Source: a virus
DNA length: 45,332 nt
IMG/VR virus record: IMGVR_UViG_3300046642_000365
Coordinates: 1 to 45,332 of that record
Reading direction: 5' to 3' (one strand)
Within the stretch, counting starts at the first letter, position 1, and every line of letters begins with the position of its first letter. The position numbers were made by a program, and so were the translations under genes. Positions 1-7,328 of the stretch are shown here, piece by piece. The notes beneath the pieces are model-generated. The model ran no database searches. It was not told the DNA's origin and worked only from the letters and a program-made list of their open reading frames with translations.

Positions 1-124
1 TCGTGAACATCCTGAAGGCGGCGGGCGCCAAGGGACTCACGCGAGCGGAGCTCGTCCAGAAGATGGATGGGGTGGTTGTCACGCGACAGCCGCTCGGGCG
101 CATCCTGTCCTATTACCAGAAGGA
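1..124. repeat. 124-bp direct repeat of the two contig ends (left copy)
   Basis: Bases 1-124 are identical to 45208-45331; the next base differs (c at 125, g at 45332, the last base of the window). The repeat lies inside a reading frame that continues without interruption across the junction. This fits an assembly overlap on a circular or terminally redundant genome better than a physical end in non-coding DNA. A true short terminal repeat, as in T7-like phages, cannot be excluded. Confidence 0.9.
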
Positions 125-170
125 CCTGCACGAGGCCGGCGCGATCGAGTGGGGTCGGGCAGCGGCATAG
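1..170 (+). CDS. 3' part of small winged-helix-like protein (gene starts at 45051)
   Basis: Position 1 is the second base of codon 53 of the gene that begins at 45051. This part encodes the C-terminal half, ending in the tail GAIEWGRAAA with a TAG stop at 168-170. It contains a helix-rich segment (ILKAAGAKGLTRAELVQ) followed by RILSYYQKDL, which looks like a winged helix-turn-helix and resembles the C-terminal motif of two other proteins of this arm (43309-43608 and 44271-44942). A DNA-binding role is an inference from this pattern. Confidence 0.8.
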   Translation, partial: VNILKAAGAKGLTRAELVQKMDGVVVTRQPLGRILSYYQKDLHEAGAIEWGRAAA

Positions 171-314
171 CACCAGCTCTCCTTCCTGCTAGGGCCATGA
201 CCATCCAGCCTTAGTCGGAGGGAGATCTGGGACTATGCCGCCCGATGAGGGCTCTGCATAGGTCAAGCTGATCACTTGACTTGATGGTTTGATCACCACC
301 AATCCCAACAATTT
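171..314. other. intergenic spacer before DNA ligase
   Basis: No gene is visible. The spacer contains a short dyad, TCAAG-N7-CTTGA (263-279), partly overlapping a TTGACT hexamer at 277-282; it could be an operator or a -35 box, but no convincing -10 lies at 17 bp. The TNTACG promoter pattern seen elsewhere in this window is absent here. The ligase start at 315 has no clear Shine-Dalgarno sequence. Confidence 0.4.
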
Positions 315-1301
315 ATGCTGCGACCAATGCTAGCCCTGAAGTGCCCTCGGTCCATGACGATGGACGAGTTCCTATCTCGCATACAGTATCCCGTCCTTGC
401 CACGCCCAAGGTGGATGGGATCAGGTGCATCACCACCCTAGACGAGGTTCCCCCGCCCGGGTATCTGTCCGTCCCACGGACCCGATCGATGCGCCCAGTG
501 CCGAACATGCACGTGGACAGGATGGTCGCCCAGTGTCCACCGTGGCTCGACGGGGAGCTGACGTGCGGAGACACCTTCCAGGCGGTCACTTCCGGGATCA
601 TGTCCATCCACGGCACCCCAGCATTCACGTACCACGTGTTCGACGCGCATATACTCGAGGCGCAGGACAATAAGATGCTGGCGACTAGGAGATCATACGG
701 GTCCCGCATCGACGATCTCAAGGAGTTGGACCTCCCACCGTTCTGCAATAAGCTTGTTCCAGTCCTCATAGGTTCCATTGGTGAGTTGATGATCTATGAG
801 GAGTGGTGCCTAGGCAATGGCGCCGAGGGCGTGATGATACGCCCGCCAGACTCCCCGTATCTGATGTCTCGATCCTCATTCAGGCGCCCGTACCTCGTGG
901 CCATCAAGCGGTTCGAAGATTCCGAGGCCCTGGTCCTTGGAGTGGAGCCGCTCATGCACAACGCGAACACGCCCGAGGTCAATGAGCTGGGATACCAGGA
1001 ACGATCGACTCGACGAGCCATGATGATGGAACAACCCCTCGTCGGCGCTCTGTTGGTGCGAGACATCCACACGAACGTGGCATTCAAGATCGGAACAGGA
1101 TTCACGACCGACCAGCGCTATATTTGGTGGGAAGATCGATCCCTCATCATCGGTAAGTTCGTCAAGTACCGCTATCAGGCACATGGGGCGAAGGACAAGC
1201 CCAGGATCCCATCGTTCGTGGGAATTCGGGACACATCCGACATGTCTGCGGGACAAATTAAGACTAGTGAAGACACACAATTATTATTCCCGCATGACTG
1301 A
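315..1301 (+). CDS. ATP-dependent DNA ligase
   Basis: A 328-residue nucleotidyltransferase that seals nicks in DNA, probably joining lagging-strand fragments during phage replication. Motif I KVDGIR is at residues 32-37, with Lys32 as the predicted AMP-accepting lysine. LDGEL is at 78-82, FTYHVFD at 104-110, EGVMIR at 171-176 and AIKRF (motif V) at about 196-200, followed by a C-terminal OB-fold-sized region. The length suits small phage ligases of the T7 type (T7 ligase is about 359 residues). It is the first gene of the plus-strand replication arm. ATG at 315 lacks a good ribosome site, and ATG at 327 is an alternative. Confidence 0.93.
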   Translation: MLRPMLALKCPRSMTMDEFLSRIQYPVLATPKVDGIRCITTLDEVPPPGYLSVPRTRSMRPVPNMHVDRMVAQCPPWLDGELTCGDTFQAVTSGIMSIHGTPAFTYHVFDAHILEAQDNKMLATRRSYGSRIDDLKELDLPPFCNKLVPVLIGSIGELMIYEEWCLGNGAEGVMIRPPDSPYLMSRSSFRRPYLVAIKRFEDSEALVLGVEPLMHNANTPEVNELGYQERSTRRAMMMEQPLVGALLVRDIHTNVAFKIGTGFTTDQRYIWWEDRSLIIGKFVKYRYQAHGAKDKPRIPSFVGIRDTSDMSAGQIKTSEDTQLLFPHD

Positions 1302-1324
1302 GATGAATTGCGTAATGATGCGTT

Positions 1325-1522
1325 ATGCCTATGAATGTATTAGATGATTTGAGCCCAATGCCATTTGGAAAGCACAGGGGAGAGCCAATGCAGGATGTTC
1401 CTGCACAATACCTCCATTGGTTGTGGACGAATGGATTGGACAGGAAGAGTGAAGTTGCTGACTACATTCGTCGAAACATGTCATCGCTTAAGCAGGAATA
1501 CCACGATGGAGTGTGGTCATGA
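1325..1522 (+). CDS. DUF3820-like small protein
   Basis: A 65-residue protein containing the pattern MPFGKHRGEPMQDVPAQYL followed by HWLW, typical of DUF3820, a small domain widespread in phages and bacteria. Its biochemical function is not established; an exonuclease or nucleic-acid association has been suggested for related proteins because of frequent fusion, but nothing here proves that. The stop codon overlaps the next start (ATGA at 1519-1522), so the two genes are probably translationally coupled. Confidence 0.8.
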   Translation: MPMNVLDDLSPMPFGKHRGEPMQDVPAQYLHWLWTNGLDRKSEVADYIRRNMSSLKQEYHDGVWS

Positions 1523-1719
1523 GCAACCTCCCACCATCAGACTATAACATGCCTCCCGGGGTGAGGACGTCCGACATCCCCGGGAATCGTCCAGGCGATG
1601 ACGAGTGCATCTGTGAGCACTGCTTAGAAGTGATGTCCGCGAGGGACGTGATGCTATACGACAACGACCCAGAGTGCGCGTGCCTGTGCTCCGCGTGTAG
1701 GGATAAGATACTCGGGTAA
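1519..1719 (+). CDS. small Cys-rich (zinc-ribbon-like) protein
   Basis: A 66-residue protein starting at the ATG of the ATGA overlap; a GTG at 1513 is also in frame. Cysteines are arranged as CICEHC about 25 residues after the start region, and CACLCSAC near the C-terminus. This CxxC/CxxC spacing suggests one zinc-binding ribbon. No enzymatic motif is seen, so a DNA- or protein-binding accessory role is the most that can be inferred. A promoter-like sequence begins 12 bases after its stop. Confidence 0.65.
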   Translation: MSNLPPSDYNMPPGVRTSDIPGNRPGDDECICEHCLEVMSARDVMLYDNDPECACLCSACRDKILG

Positions 1720-1731
1720 AGAATTTTCAAG

Positions 1732-1766
1732 TGTACGGGAATTATTATGCTTAGTATGATGTCAAT
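1732..1766 (+). promoter_or_regulatory. predicted leaderless promoter P1 (TGTACG-N17-TATGAT-N6-ATG)
   Basis: TGTACG at 1732-1737, a 17-bp spacer, TATGAT at 1755-1760, then six bases to the ATG at 1767. A start six bases after the -10 hexamer puts +1 at the A of the start codon. The same arrangement occurs at 7784, 43917 and (minus strand) 42279. The upstream bases ATTTTCAAG are shared with the copy at 44964. Assignment as a promoter is an inference from the repeated pattern. Confidence 0.65.
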
Positions 1767-1916
1767 ATGCCAGCGAAACTTGAGCATCAATTAGAGGCCG
1801 AAGCCAACAAGAAGCACCTGAAGGGTAAGCATCGCGCCGCATACATCTATGGGACGATGCGTAAAACCGGGTGGAAGCCAAAGCGTGAGCGCGGACATAC
1901 CGCGCTAACGGACTAA
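1767..1916 (+). CDS. small basic conserved phage protein
   Basis: A 49-residue basic protein, MPAKLEHQLEAEANKK followed by HLKGKHRAAYIYGTMRKTGWKP. The combination of a helix rich in Lys and Glu and the AYIYGTxRKxGWKP ending resembles tiny conserved proteins found in many phage genomes. I know of no assigned function; the positive charge would fit nucleic-acid binding. It directly follows a promoter-like element with no room for a leader, so its mRNA is predicted to be leaderless. It is too short for many gene callers. Confidence 0.7.
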   Translation: MPAKLEHQLEAEANKKHLKGKHRAAYIYGTMRKTGWKPKRERGHTALTD

Positions 1917-1919
1917 TCC

Positions 1920-2345
1920 GTGAGTGACCTGAAAATAGTCGCATTCATGCTGTCTCCATCGAGGGCAGTCGATCTGGACATATCGCTATACGCCCAAGAT
2001 CAAGAATACCATAGGATGGTGATGAGGCAGTCAATGTCAGGACGACGACTGGCCCAAGCATTCGGTGACATGTTTGATCAGATCCACTGGGATAACGTGA
2101 ATCCTATGTCAGGAGCTGTTGATGCTGACATGAGTCACGTCAAGAAGATCATTAAGAATATTCAGCCAGACCTAATCATCGGGATTGGTGGAGTTGCGCG
2201 TAAGGCAGTTCACTTGATTGATCCAGATGCCTTCTCATGTCACCACCCCAATGCGAGGTACCGGACCCAGGACGACCTCAATGCATTCGCCCATCGGGTG
2301 AGGTGCTGGGTGCACGCGAGGACCACCAACAACGGACTATTATGA
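1920..2345 (+). CDS. putative uracil-DNA-glycosylase-superfamily protein
   Basis: A 141-residue protein starting with GTG three bases after the previous stop. The segment LIIGIGGVARKAV (about 85-97) followed by CHHPNARYRTQDDLNAF (about 108-124) resembles the beta-strand/G-x-x-A and HPS/HPN motifs of small phage UDG-fold proteins. The N-terminal catalytic loop typical of active UDGs is not evident, so it may be a sensor or an inactive homologue rather than a repair enzyme. A base-recognition role would fit the neighbouring nucleotide-modification genes, but this is speculative. Its stop overlaps the methyltransferase start (ATGA). Confidence 0.4.
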   Translation: MSDLKIVAFMLSPSRAVDLDISLYAQDQEYHRMVMRQSMSGRRLAQAFGDMFDQIHWDNVNPMSGAVDADMSHVKKIIKNIQPDLIIGIGGVARKAVHLIDPDAFSCHHPNARYRTQDDLNAFAHRVRCWVHARTTNNGLL

Positions 2346-3226
2346 ATGCCCGAGGCAAGTCCCTGGACACCACGTTCTTGTCACTCGACCAGGCCGAGGA
2401 TCGCATGTTCATCCACAGGGACTATATCGCGCACTGCCTCAGGTGGACTCACGTGGTGAAGCGACTCTTTCAGCAGGGCACCTACAAGACCGCCGTAGTT
2501 CTGGACGTGGGCTGTGGCAGGGAGCTCCCGCTGGCTAAGCTCATGTATACGTCCAGGATCGCCCCGCTGATGTATTTTGGCGTGGATGCGGGTCCCATCA
2601 ATGACGAGGACTCTGACATTCTCAGCAATGCGCGACACTTCAGGCACAAGGTGTGGGAGAGGACGAACATACTGGAAATAGGGACCCTGGACCTCACTGC
2701 CCCAGGATGCGATGAGAAGCTTAAGCCCAACTTCGTGACGTGCTTCGAGGTGCTAGAGCACGTTGAGCCCAGGATGATGATCGCGATGCTAGAACACGTC
2801 AAGTCCCTGGCAACGGACGATGCTGAGTTCTACTTCTCAACCCCGTGTTGGAATCGAGTGGATTGCGCGGACAATCACGTGAACGAGATGCTCTACCAGT
2901 CCCTCGGGTCCTTGTTCGAGAGGCGTGGGTTCGACATAGTGAGGGTCAGCGGGACATTTGCGTCGATACGGGACTACCAGCACTTATTGAGGAACACTCC
3001 TTGGGGAGACCTGAACCACCTGTTCGACGCGCTGAGGGGACATTACGACTCGAACTTTTTGTCGTGCATCTTCGCCCCGCTGTTCCCAGCCAATAGCAGG
3101 AACTGCCTGTGGGAGCTGAGGAAGCACGATCCCATAGATAGTGCATATACTCCAAAGTTTCCCAAGATCCACGAAATTGAGCGCCCGTGGTCGTCATCGG
3201 CGCTCTGGACGGAGATGGAATTATGA
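2342..3226 (+). CDS. class I SAM-dependent methyltransferase
   Basis: A 294-residue protein from the ATG in the ATGA overlap at 2342-2345. Motif I VLDVGCGRELPL is at residues 53-64; YFGVDAG corresponds to the acidic ribose-binding strand, and VTCFEVLEHVEP to motif IV of UbiG/Methyltransf_11-type enzymes. No DPPY/NPPY motif of amino-methylating DNA methylases and no PC-ENV motif of C5-cytosine methylases is visible, so DNA bases are not the obvious target; a nucleotide, small molecule or protein is equally possible. It lies upstream of the nucleotide-metabolism cassette and overlaps the next gene. Confidence 0.8.
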   Translation: MNARGKSLDTTFLSLDQAEDRMFIHRDYIAHCLRWTHVVKRLFQQGTYKTAVVLDVGCGRELPLAKLMYTSRIAPLMYFGVDAGPINDEDSDILSNARHFRHKVWERTNILEIGTLDLTAPGCDEKLKPNFVTCFEVLEHVEPRMMIAMLEHVKSLATDDAEFYFSTPCWNRVDCADNHVNEMLYQSLGSLFERRGFDIVRVSGTFASIRDYQHLLRNTPWGDLNHLFDALRGHYDSNFLSCIFAPLFPANSRNCLWELRKHDPIDSAYTPKFPKIHEIERPWSSSALWTEMEL

Positions 3227-3396
3227 CTGAGAAGCAAGAAACATTAAGCATGCTCAACGAGCAAGTATTCATAGCGGTGAAGTTGATTCCGCTAAGTGAG
3301 AAACAAGCGCACATGATAGACTTCTCGACATTGCAGGAGGCACTCAGGACGGCTCTCGCACTGTCGACGAGGCTGGAAAGCATGGTGAAGTCATGA
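3223..3396 (+). CDS. small hypothetical protein
   Basis: A 57-residue protein beginning at the ATG of an ATGA overlap with the methyltransferase stop. It is predicted largely helical (MLNEQVFIAVKLIPLSEKQAHM, then a helix ending ALSTRLESMVKS, shown here in fragments) with no recognisable domain. It overlaps the next start by four bases, so it lies in an uninterrupted chain of coupled genes. Function unknown. Confidence 0.6.
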   Translation: MTEKQETLSMLNEQVFIAVKLIPLSEKQAHMIDFSTLQEALRTALALSTRLESMVKS

Positions 3397-3887
3397 GCGA
3401 GAATGAGAAGTTACTTCGTGAGAAACTTAAAGAGGCACTAAGTTATGATCCTAAAGACTTGAGTGATACTGGATTAATCGCTTGTGGACTCGCCCTCCTG
3501 CTTAAGAATGAATTTCCCGAGCGAACCATCTTCGACGATGTGTGTGACTTCCACGAGAAGTTCAAGATCAACTACTCTGGTCCACCACGGGACCTCCCAT
3601 CGGCAGATCTATTCTTCAGGCAGGCGCGCCTGGAAGAGGAGTTCACTGAATACATGGATGCCACCACTCGGGCCGAGATGTTCGACGCGCTGATCGACCT
3701 GATCTACATCGCGCTTGGGACGATACACTTGCATGGGTGGAACTTCAATGAGGGATGGCGACGAGTGCACGATGCCAACATGAGAAAAGTTCTTTCCTCC
3801 AAGGAAAATCCTGGGAAGTATGGCGCGAAAATTGACGTGGTGAAGCCAGCGAACTGGATCGCCCCAGACCTCAAGGACCTCGCGTGA
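3393..3887 (+). CDS. MazG/PRA-PH-like NTP pyrophosphohydrolase
   Basis: A 164-residue all-alpha NTP pyrophosphatase. The metal-binding pattern is visible as EEFTE at residues 82-86 and, one helix later, EMFDALID with Glu95, Asp98 and Asp102, matching the EExxE...ExxD signature of the MazG/dCTPase/phosphoribosyl-ATP pyrophosphohydrolase superfamily. These enzymes cleave (d)NTPs to (d)NMPs and PPi. In this cassette it precedes a dNMP kinase and a TS-family enzyme with a cytosine-type active site, so a dCTPase that supplies dCMP and removes unmodified dCTP (the role of T4 gp56) is a reasonable inference. Substrate is unproven. Both ends overlap neighbours by four bases. Confidence 0.78.
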   Translation: MSENEKLLREKLKEALSYDPKDLSDTGLIACGLALLLKNEFPERTIFDDVCDFHEKFKINYSGPPRDLPSADLFFRQARLEEEFTEYMDATTRAEMFDALIDLIYIALGTIHLHGWNFNEGWRRVHDANMRKVLSSKENPGKYGAKIDVVKPANWIAPDLKDLA

Positions 3888-4504
3888 TCCCCACGATCTT
3901 CATAGTCGAGGGACTAGACTGCACGGGAAAGACCACGCTCGCCCGACACATGGCTGACAGACTCAGGGCATCATACTTCCACGCGTCTGGGTCCAAGTCA
4001 CTGCACCTAGGAATGATGGCGTATCACAAGAGCATACTCGAGCACGCCCTAGTCACCTGCAATAATGGAGTGAGCGTGGTGCTTGACAGGCACTGGCCAT
4101 CCGAATGGTGCTATGGGAGGATCCTCAGGTCGCACGTGACTGAACGACACTACAACTTCAACAGTATCGTGTCCGTGATGGAGAAGATCGACCCAGTATA
4201 CGTGCACTGTAAGTCAGAGCACTCATATCAGGCGCAGACTAAGTCCCTGGAGAATCATTGCGGTGATCGCAAATATACGGAACAGGAATTTTCCATGATT
4301 GGGGCTGAGTACCGCACGATGTTCTTAGCCATGAGGATGGCGAAGAGGGTCAAGGTCGTGGATTACGTGCTTGAGGATGACGGCAAGAACATGGATGAGT
4401 GGATAACGAATAAGCTAATTCCAGCGATATACTATGAGTGCGAACAACGAATTTCTGCACCTCCTGAGGGACGTGATGCTCAGGGGAGTCAACTCAACTC
4501 CTGA
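3884..4504 (+). CDS. deoxynucleoside monophosphate (thymidylate-type) kinase
   Basis: A 206-residue P-loop kinase starting with GTG in a GTGA overlap. The P-loop GLDCTGKTT is at residues 10-18; VVLDRHWPSEW (about 65-75) matches the DR-x-x-x-S region of thymidylate kinases. It phosphorylates a dNMP to the dNDP with ATP. In the context of a putative dCTPase upstream and a putative dCMP hydroxymethylase downstream, it may act on hydroxymethyl-dCMP as T4 gp1 does, although the fold here looks like thymidylate kinase rather than T4 gp1. Its last 71 bases overlap the next gene in another frame, a long overlap that supports tight coupling. Confidence 0.8.
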   Translation: MIPTIFIVEGLDCTGKTTLARHMADRLRASYFHASGSKSLHLGMMAYHKSILEHALVTCNNGVSVVLDRHWPSEWCYGRILRSHVTERHYNFNSIVSVMEKIDPVYVHCKSEHSYQAQTKSLENHCGDRKYTEQEFSMIGAEYRTMFLAMRMAKRVKVVDYVLEDDGKNMDEWITNKLIPAIYYECEQRISAPPEGRDAQGSQLNS

Positions 4505-5225
4505 TGGCAAGATGTGTCGTGAATTGCTCGGCCACGTCACCAGGGTCCCGATGTGGTCCCCGCTCGTCACTCTGCACGACAGGGCCCTGAATTATGGGTT
4601 CGCCGCAGCTGAGGCCGTGTGGTATCTTACTGGGAATAATAGATCTGACGTCCTCGCCAAGCACATCAAGTGCTACGACAAGTATGCCAAGGGCGGGATC
4701 ATCACGTGGGCATATGGTCCAAAGATAGTGGACCAGCTCGCGTACGTCATTGAGTCCCTGAACAAGGACCGCGCGACGAGGAGATCCGTGCTATCCACCT
4801 GGAGGGAAAATCCGAGGTGGGATGATCCCCCGTGCACGCTCACCATGCAATTCATGATCAGGGATGACATACTGGAGTGCATGGTCACGATGAGGTCGTC
4901 AGATTCGTGGCTCGGGTGGCCATATGATGTGTTCTCATTCTCAATGATCGCGATGTACGTAGGACTCTCGCTTGAAGTGAGGCCAAAGCATCTCGGGGAA
5001 TTGACGATCTTCGCTGGGTCACAGCACATCTATGAGACCGACGTGGAGAAGGTAGACGCACTCATAGCACAAGACAAGCCAAATTATCTTCTTTGTAGTA
5101 CCGACTGGTGGCCACAGCTCAAGTCTCCAGGACACTTGATAGCGGAGCTTGAGTGCATTAGGGATGAGGCATGGGGCGCGAAGAACACGCAGTTCATGGA
5201 GGAGCTCAGCCATGACCCTCTCTGA
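4434..5225 (+). CDS. thymidylate-synthase-family enzyme, predicted dCMP hydroxymethylase
   Basis: A 263-residue ThyA-fold protein. Residues aligned by eye with E. coli ThyA: Glu60 (Glu58), Arg116-Arg117 (Arg126-127), catalytic Cys134 in PPC (Cys146), RSSD at 154-157 (Arg166 to Asp169), and His198/Tyr200 (His207/Tyr209). The position of ThyA Asn177, which reads the uracil ring, is Asp165 (GWPYD instead of G-PFN). Asn-to-Asp here is the known switch to dCMP in T4 dCMP hydroxymethylase and in engineered TS. The Trp80 position (YGKQW in E. coli) appears to be Ile97, which could admit water as needed for hydroxymethylation. The likely reaction is dCMP plus methylene-THF to 5-hydroxymethyl-dCMP. 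An ordinary thymidylate synthase or a dCMP methylase are the alternatives. Confidence 0.75.
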   Translation: MSANNEFLHLLRDVMLRGVNSTPDGKMCRELLGHVTRVPMWSPLVTLHDRALNYGFAAAEAVWYLTGNNRSDVLAKHIKCYDKYAKGGIITWAYGPKIVDQLAYVIESLNKDRATRRSVLSTWRENPRWDDPPCTLTMQFMIRDDILECMVTMRSSDSWLGWPYDVFSFSMIAMYVGLSLEVRPKHLGELTIFAGSQHIYETDVEKVDALIAQDKPNYLLCSTDWWPQLKSPGHLIAELECIRDEAWGAKNTQFMEELSHDPL

Positions 5226-5508
5226 GGCCAGGCACTTCATACTGACGAACTCCCACGACATCGTTGGGAGGCGATCAGGTCAGTGGGACGAGAAGAGACT
5301 CAAGAAGTGGAATGAGGCACATGTCATAGTCCACGATGAGATGACTCTCCAGGAACGACTAACCATCAGGGAAGATAAGGATCGAAAGCACGAGATTAGA
5401 ACCAGGATGTCATGCGTAAAAGAGACAACAGCGGAGGGCTCAACGAGCTCCTCCCAGGATTCCAGCCAAACTCAGACTGGAAACCTCCCACCAATTTCCC
5501 CAAGATAG
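5212..5508 (+). CDS. small hypothetical protein overlapping the polymerase start
   Basis: A 98-residue frame with a strong ribosome site (GGAGG about 12 bases upstream) and an ATG inside the end of the previous gene. The first 65 residues are charged and helical; the tail is Ser/Thr/Gln-rich and is read in the 97-base overlap with the polymerase gene, so the C-terminus may be under little selection. No domain recognised. It could be a replication accessory protein because it directly precedes the DNA polymerase. Confidence 0.55.
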   Translation: MTLSEARHFILTNSHDIVGRRSGQWDEKRLKKWNEAHVIVHDEMTLQERLTIREDKDRKHEIRTRMSCVKETTAEGSTSSSQDSSQTQTGNLPPISPR

Positions 5509-7328
5509 GTCCTAAGGAGACCATCTGCGTGGATGTTGAGACCAGGGACCCATCCCTGACCACCAGAGGTCCTGGATTCATCAGGAAGGACGCGGAAGTA
5601 GTGGGCATATCGCTCGCAGTACGTGACGAGGGATGGTATTTCCCAATAAGGCACCTAGGCGGGGGTAATTTAGATGAGAGTAATGTCATCTCATTCATCA
5701 CCGATGTCCTATCGCATGACGAGAGAACGACAGTGGCTGCCAACATATCATATGACTTGGAGGCACTAAGATCACTGGGGATAAGGGCCCATGGAAAATT
5801 CATGGACGTGCAGGTCGTGGAGTCACTAATTGATGAGGAATCTGACGCTGGGTATTCATTAGACGCGATTTGCCACAAGTATCTGGGGAATGGCAAGGAC
5901 GAGTCCTTACTTAAGAGCGCCGCGGACGCGTACGGAGTGGATGTCAAGGGCGGATTGTGGAAATTACCATCCAGGTACGTTGGACCATACGCTGAGTTCG
6001 ATGCCATCGCCCCATTGAGGATTCTGCGAGAGCAACTGAAGGTCGTCAAGTCTGAGAATCTTGAGCAGGTACTGACGCTCGAGTGCGAGATGATACCAGT
6101 GCTGCACGAGATGAGGCACTTAGGAATACCAGTGGACATGAGTGGAGCTGAGAAACTATCAGCAGACCTGCGCGACGCAGAAGCTGTGGCACAGACTGAG
6201 CTCAACAAGTTGGCTGGCAGGCCAATAGACGCGTGGTCAGGCAAGCAAATAGAGGGATTGTGCAGGGACCGTGGAATAAACGTGCCCAGGACACTGCTCG
6301 GGAACCCATCATTCGCAGGTAAGTGGCTTGAGGAGTTCACTGATGATGCGATGAACATGATCCACGAGGTGCGAGAAATCAACAGGATATGCACGTTCGT
6401 GAATGACTGGGTCCTGAAGAATGCTATCTGTGGTCGCATCCACCCGAATTGGATTCAGCTCGCATCTGAGGATGGCGGGACACGCAGCGGGAGACTCGCG
6501 TGCAGCAATCCTAACATGCAGCAGATCCCAGCCATCAATAAGAGGAACGGCAAGCCAAGTCCGTGGGGTCAGCGCATTAGGTCCCTGTTCATCTCAGACT
6601 CTAGTATGTGGGGAAAGTTCGACTACTCTCAGCAGGAGCCTCGCATACTCACGCACTTCGCGAACGTGTGCGGATACACCGGGGCGAACCTCGCGGCCAT
6701 AGCATACAAGAGTGATCCCAACATGGACTTCTACAAGTTCATGATGGATGCCGCAGGAATCAACAGGCGCACGGCCAAGGATATGTATCTGGGACGGTGC
6801 TATGGCATGGGCAAGGAGAAACTATCCTACACGCTCAACAAGCCCATCGACGAGTGTGAGAAGATCCTCAAGAATTTCGACGAGTGCGTTCCATTCGTGA
6901 AGGAGATCGCCGAGAAGTGCACTCAATTGGCATCGTCCCGGGGCTACATCAAGACCCTGTGCGGGCGAAGGCGTCACTTTAATAAGTGGGAGCCAGTTGA
7001 TGCATACAAGATGCGTAAACAGGGTCATGACGTGAGGCCGGTCACTCTGGAAGCGTCCAAGGCGAAGTGGCCCAAGTTAATGACGCGCAGGTCGGAGACC
7101 CACAAGGGACTCAACGCGCTCATCCAGGGATCGGCCGCAGACATGATGAAGTCTGCCCTCGTCATGGCATACAAGGCCGGAAAAGTTCCATACATATCGG
7201 TGCATGACGAGATAGGATGTCCGATACTTGGGAATGATGCTAAGGAGTGGCAGGAGATCATGGAGGCGTGCGTGGAGACGACGGTTCCGATCAAGGTGGA
7301 CGTATCTACTGGGAGGAGCTGGTCATGA
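5412..7328 (+). CDS. family A DNA polymerase with 3'-5' exonuclease
   Basis: A 638-residue replicative polymerase. The proofreading site is intact: Exo I VDVET (Asp41, Glu43), Exo II NISYDLEAL (Asp115), Exo III YAEFDAI (Asp197). The polymerase site shows motif A DYSQQEPR (Asp404), motif B RRTAKDMYLGRCYG (452-465) and motif C VHDE (about 597-600). The residue aligned with E. coli Phe762 is Leu460; Phe, Tyr or Leu at this site is a much-used marker in phage ecology. There is no 5'-3' exonuclease domain, as in T7 gp5. The N-terminal segment LLPGFQPNSDWKPP is typical for such phage polymerases and supports the start at 5412. It runs directly into the nuclease gene (ATGATG). Confidence 0.96.
   Translation: MRKRDNSGGLNELLPGFQPNSDWKPPTNFPKIGPKETICVDVETRDPSLTTRGPGFIRKDAEVVGISLAVRDEGWYFPIRHLGGGNLDESNVISFITDVLSHDERTTVAANISYDLEALRSLGIRAHGKFMDVQVVESLIDEESDAGYSLDAICHKYLGNGKDESLLKSAADAYGVDVKGGLWKLPSRYVGPYAEFDAIAPLRILREQLKVVKSENLEQVLTLECEMIPVLHEMRHLGIPVDMSGAEKLSADLRDAEAVAQTELNKLAGRPIDAWSGKQIEGLCRDRGINVPRTLLGNPSFAGKWLEEFTDDAMNMIHEVREINRICTFVNDWVLKNAICGRIHPNWIQLASEDGGTRSGRLACSNPNMQQIPAINKRNGKPSPWGQRIRSLFISDSSMWGKFDYSQQEPRILTHFANVCGYTGANLAAIAYKSDPNMDFYKFMMDAAGINRRTAKDMYLGRCYGMGKEKLSYTLNKPIDECEKILKNFDECVPFVKEIAEKCTQLASSRGYIKTLCGRRRHFNKWEPVDAYKMRKQGHDVRPVTLEASKAKWPKLMTRRSETHKGLNALIQGSAADMMKSALVMAYKAGKVPYISVHDEIGCPILGNDAKEWQEIMEACVETTVPIKVDVSTGRSWS

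Noticed and set aside
2237-2341. N-terminal extension of the methyltransferase in frame upstream of 2342
   Set aside because: The extension overlaps the preceding gene; ATG in the ATGA overlap is the operon-wide pattern.
5396-6439. 347-residue open frame antisense to the DNA polymerase
   Set aside because: The sense frame has all polymerase motifs; the antisense product is Ser-rich with no domain, as expected from a mirror of a biased coding sequence.
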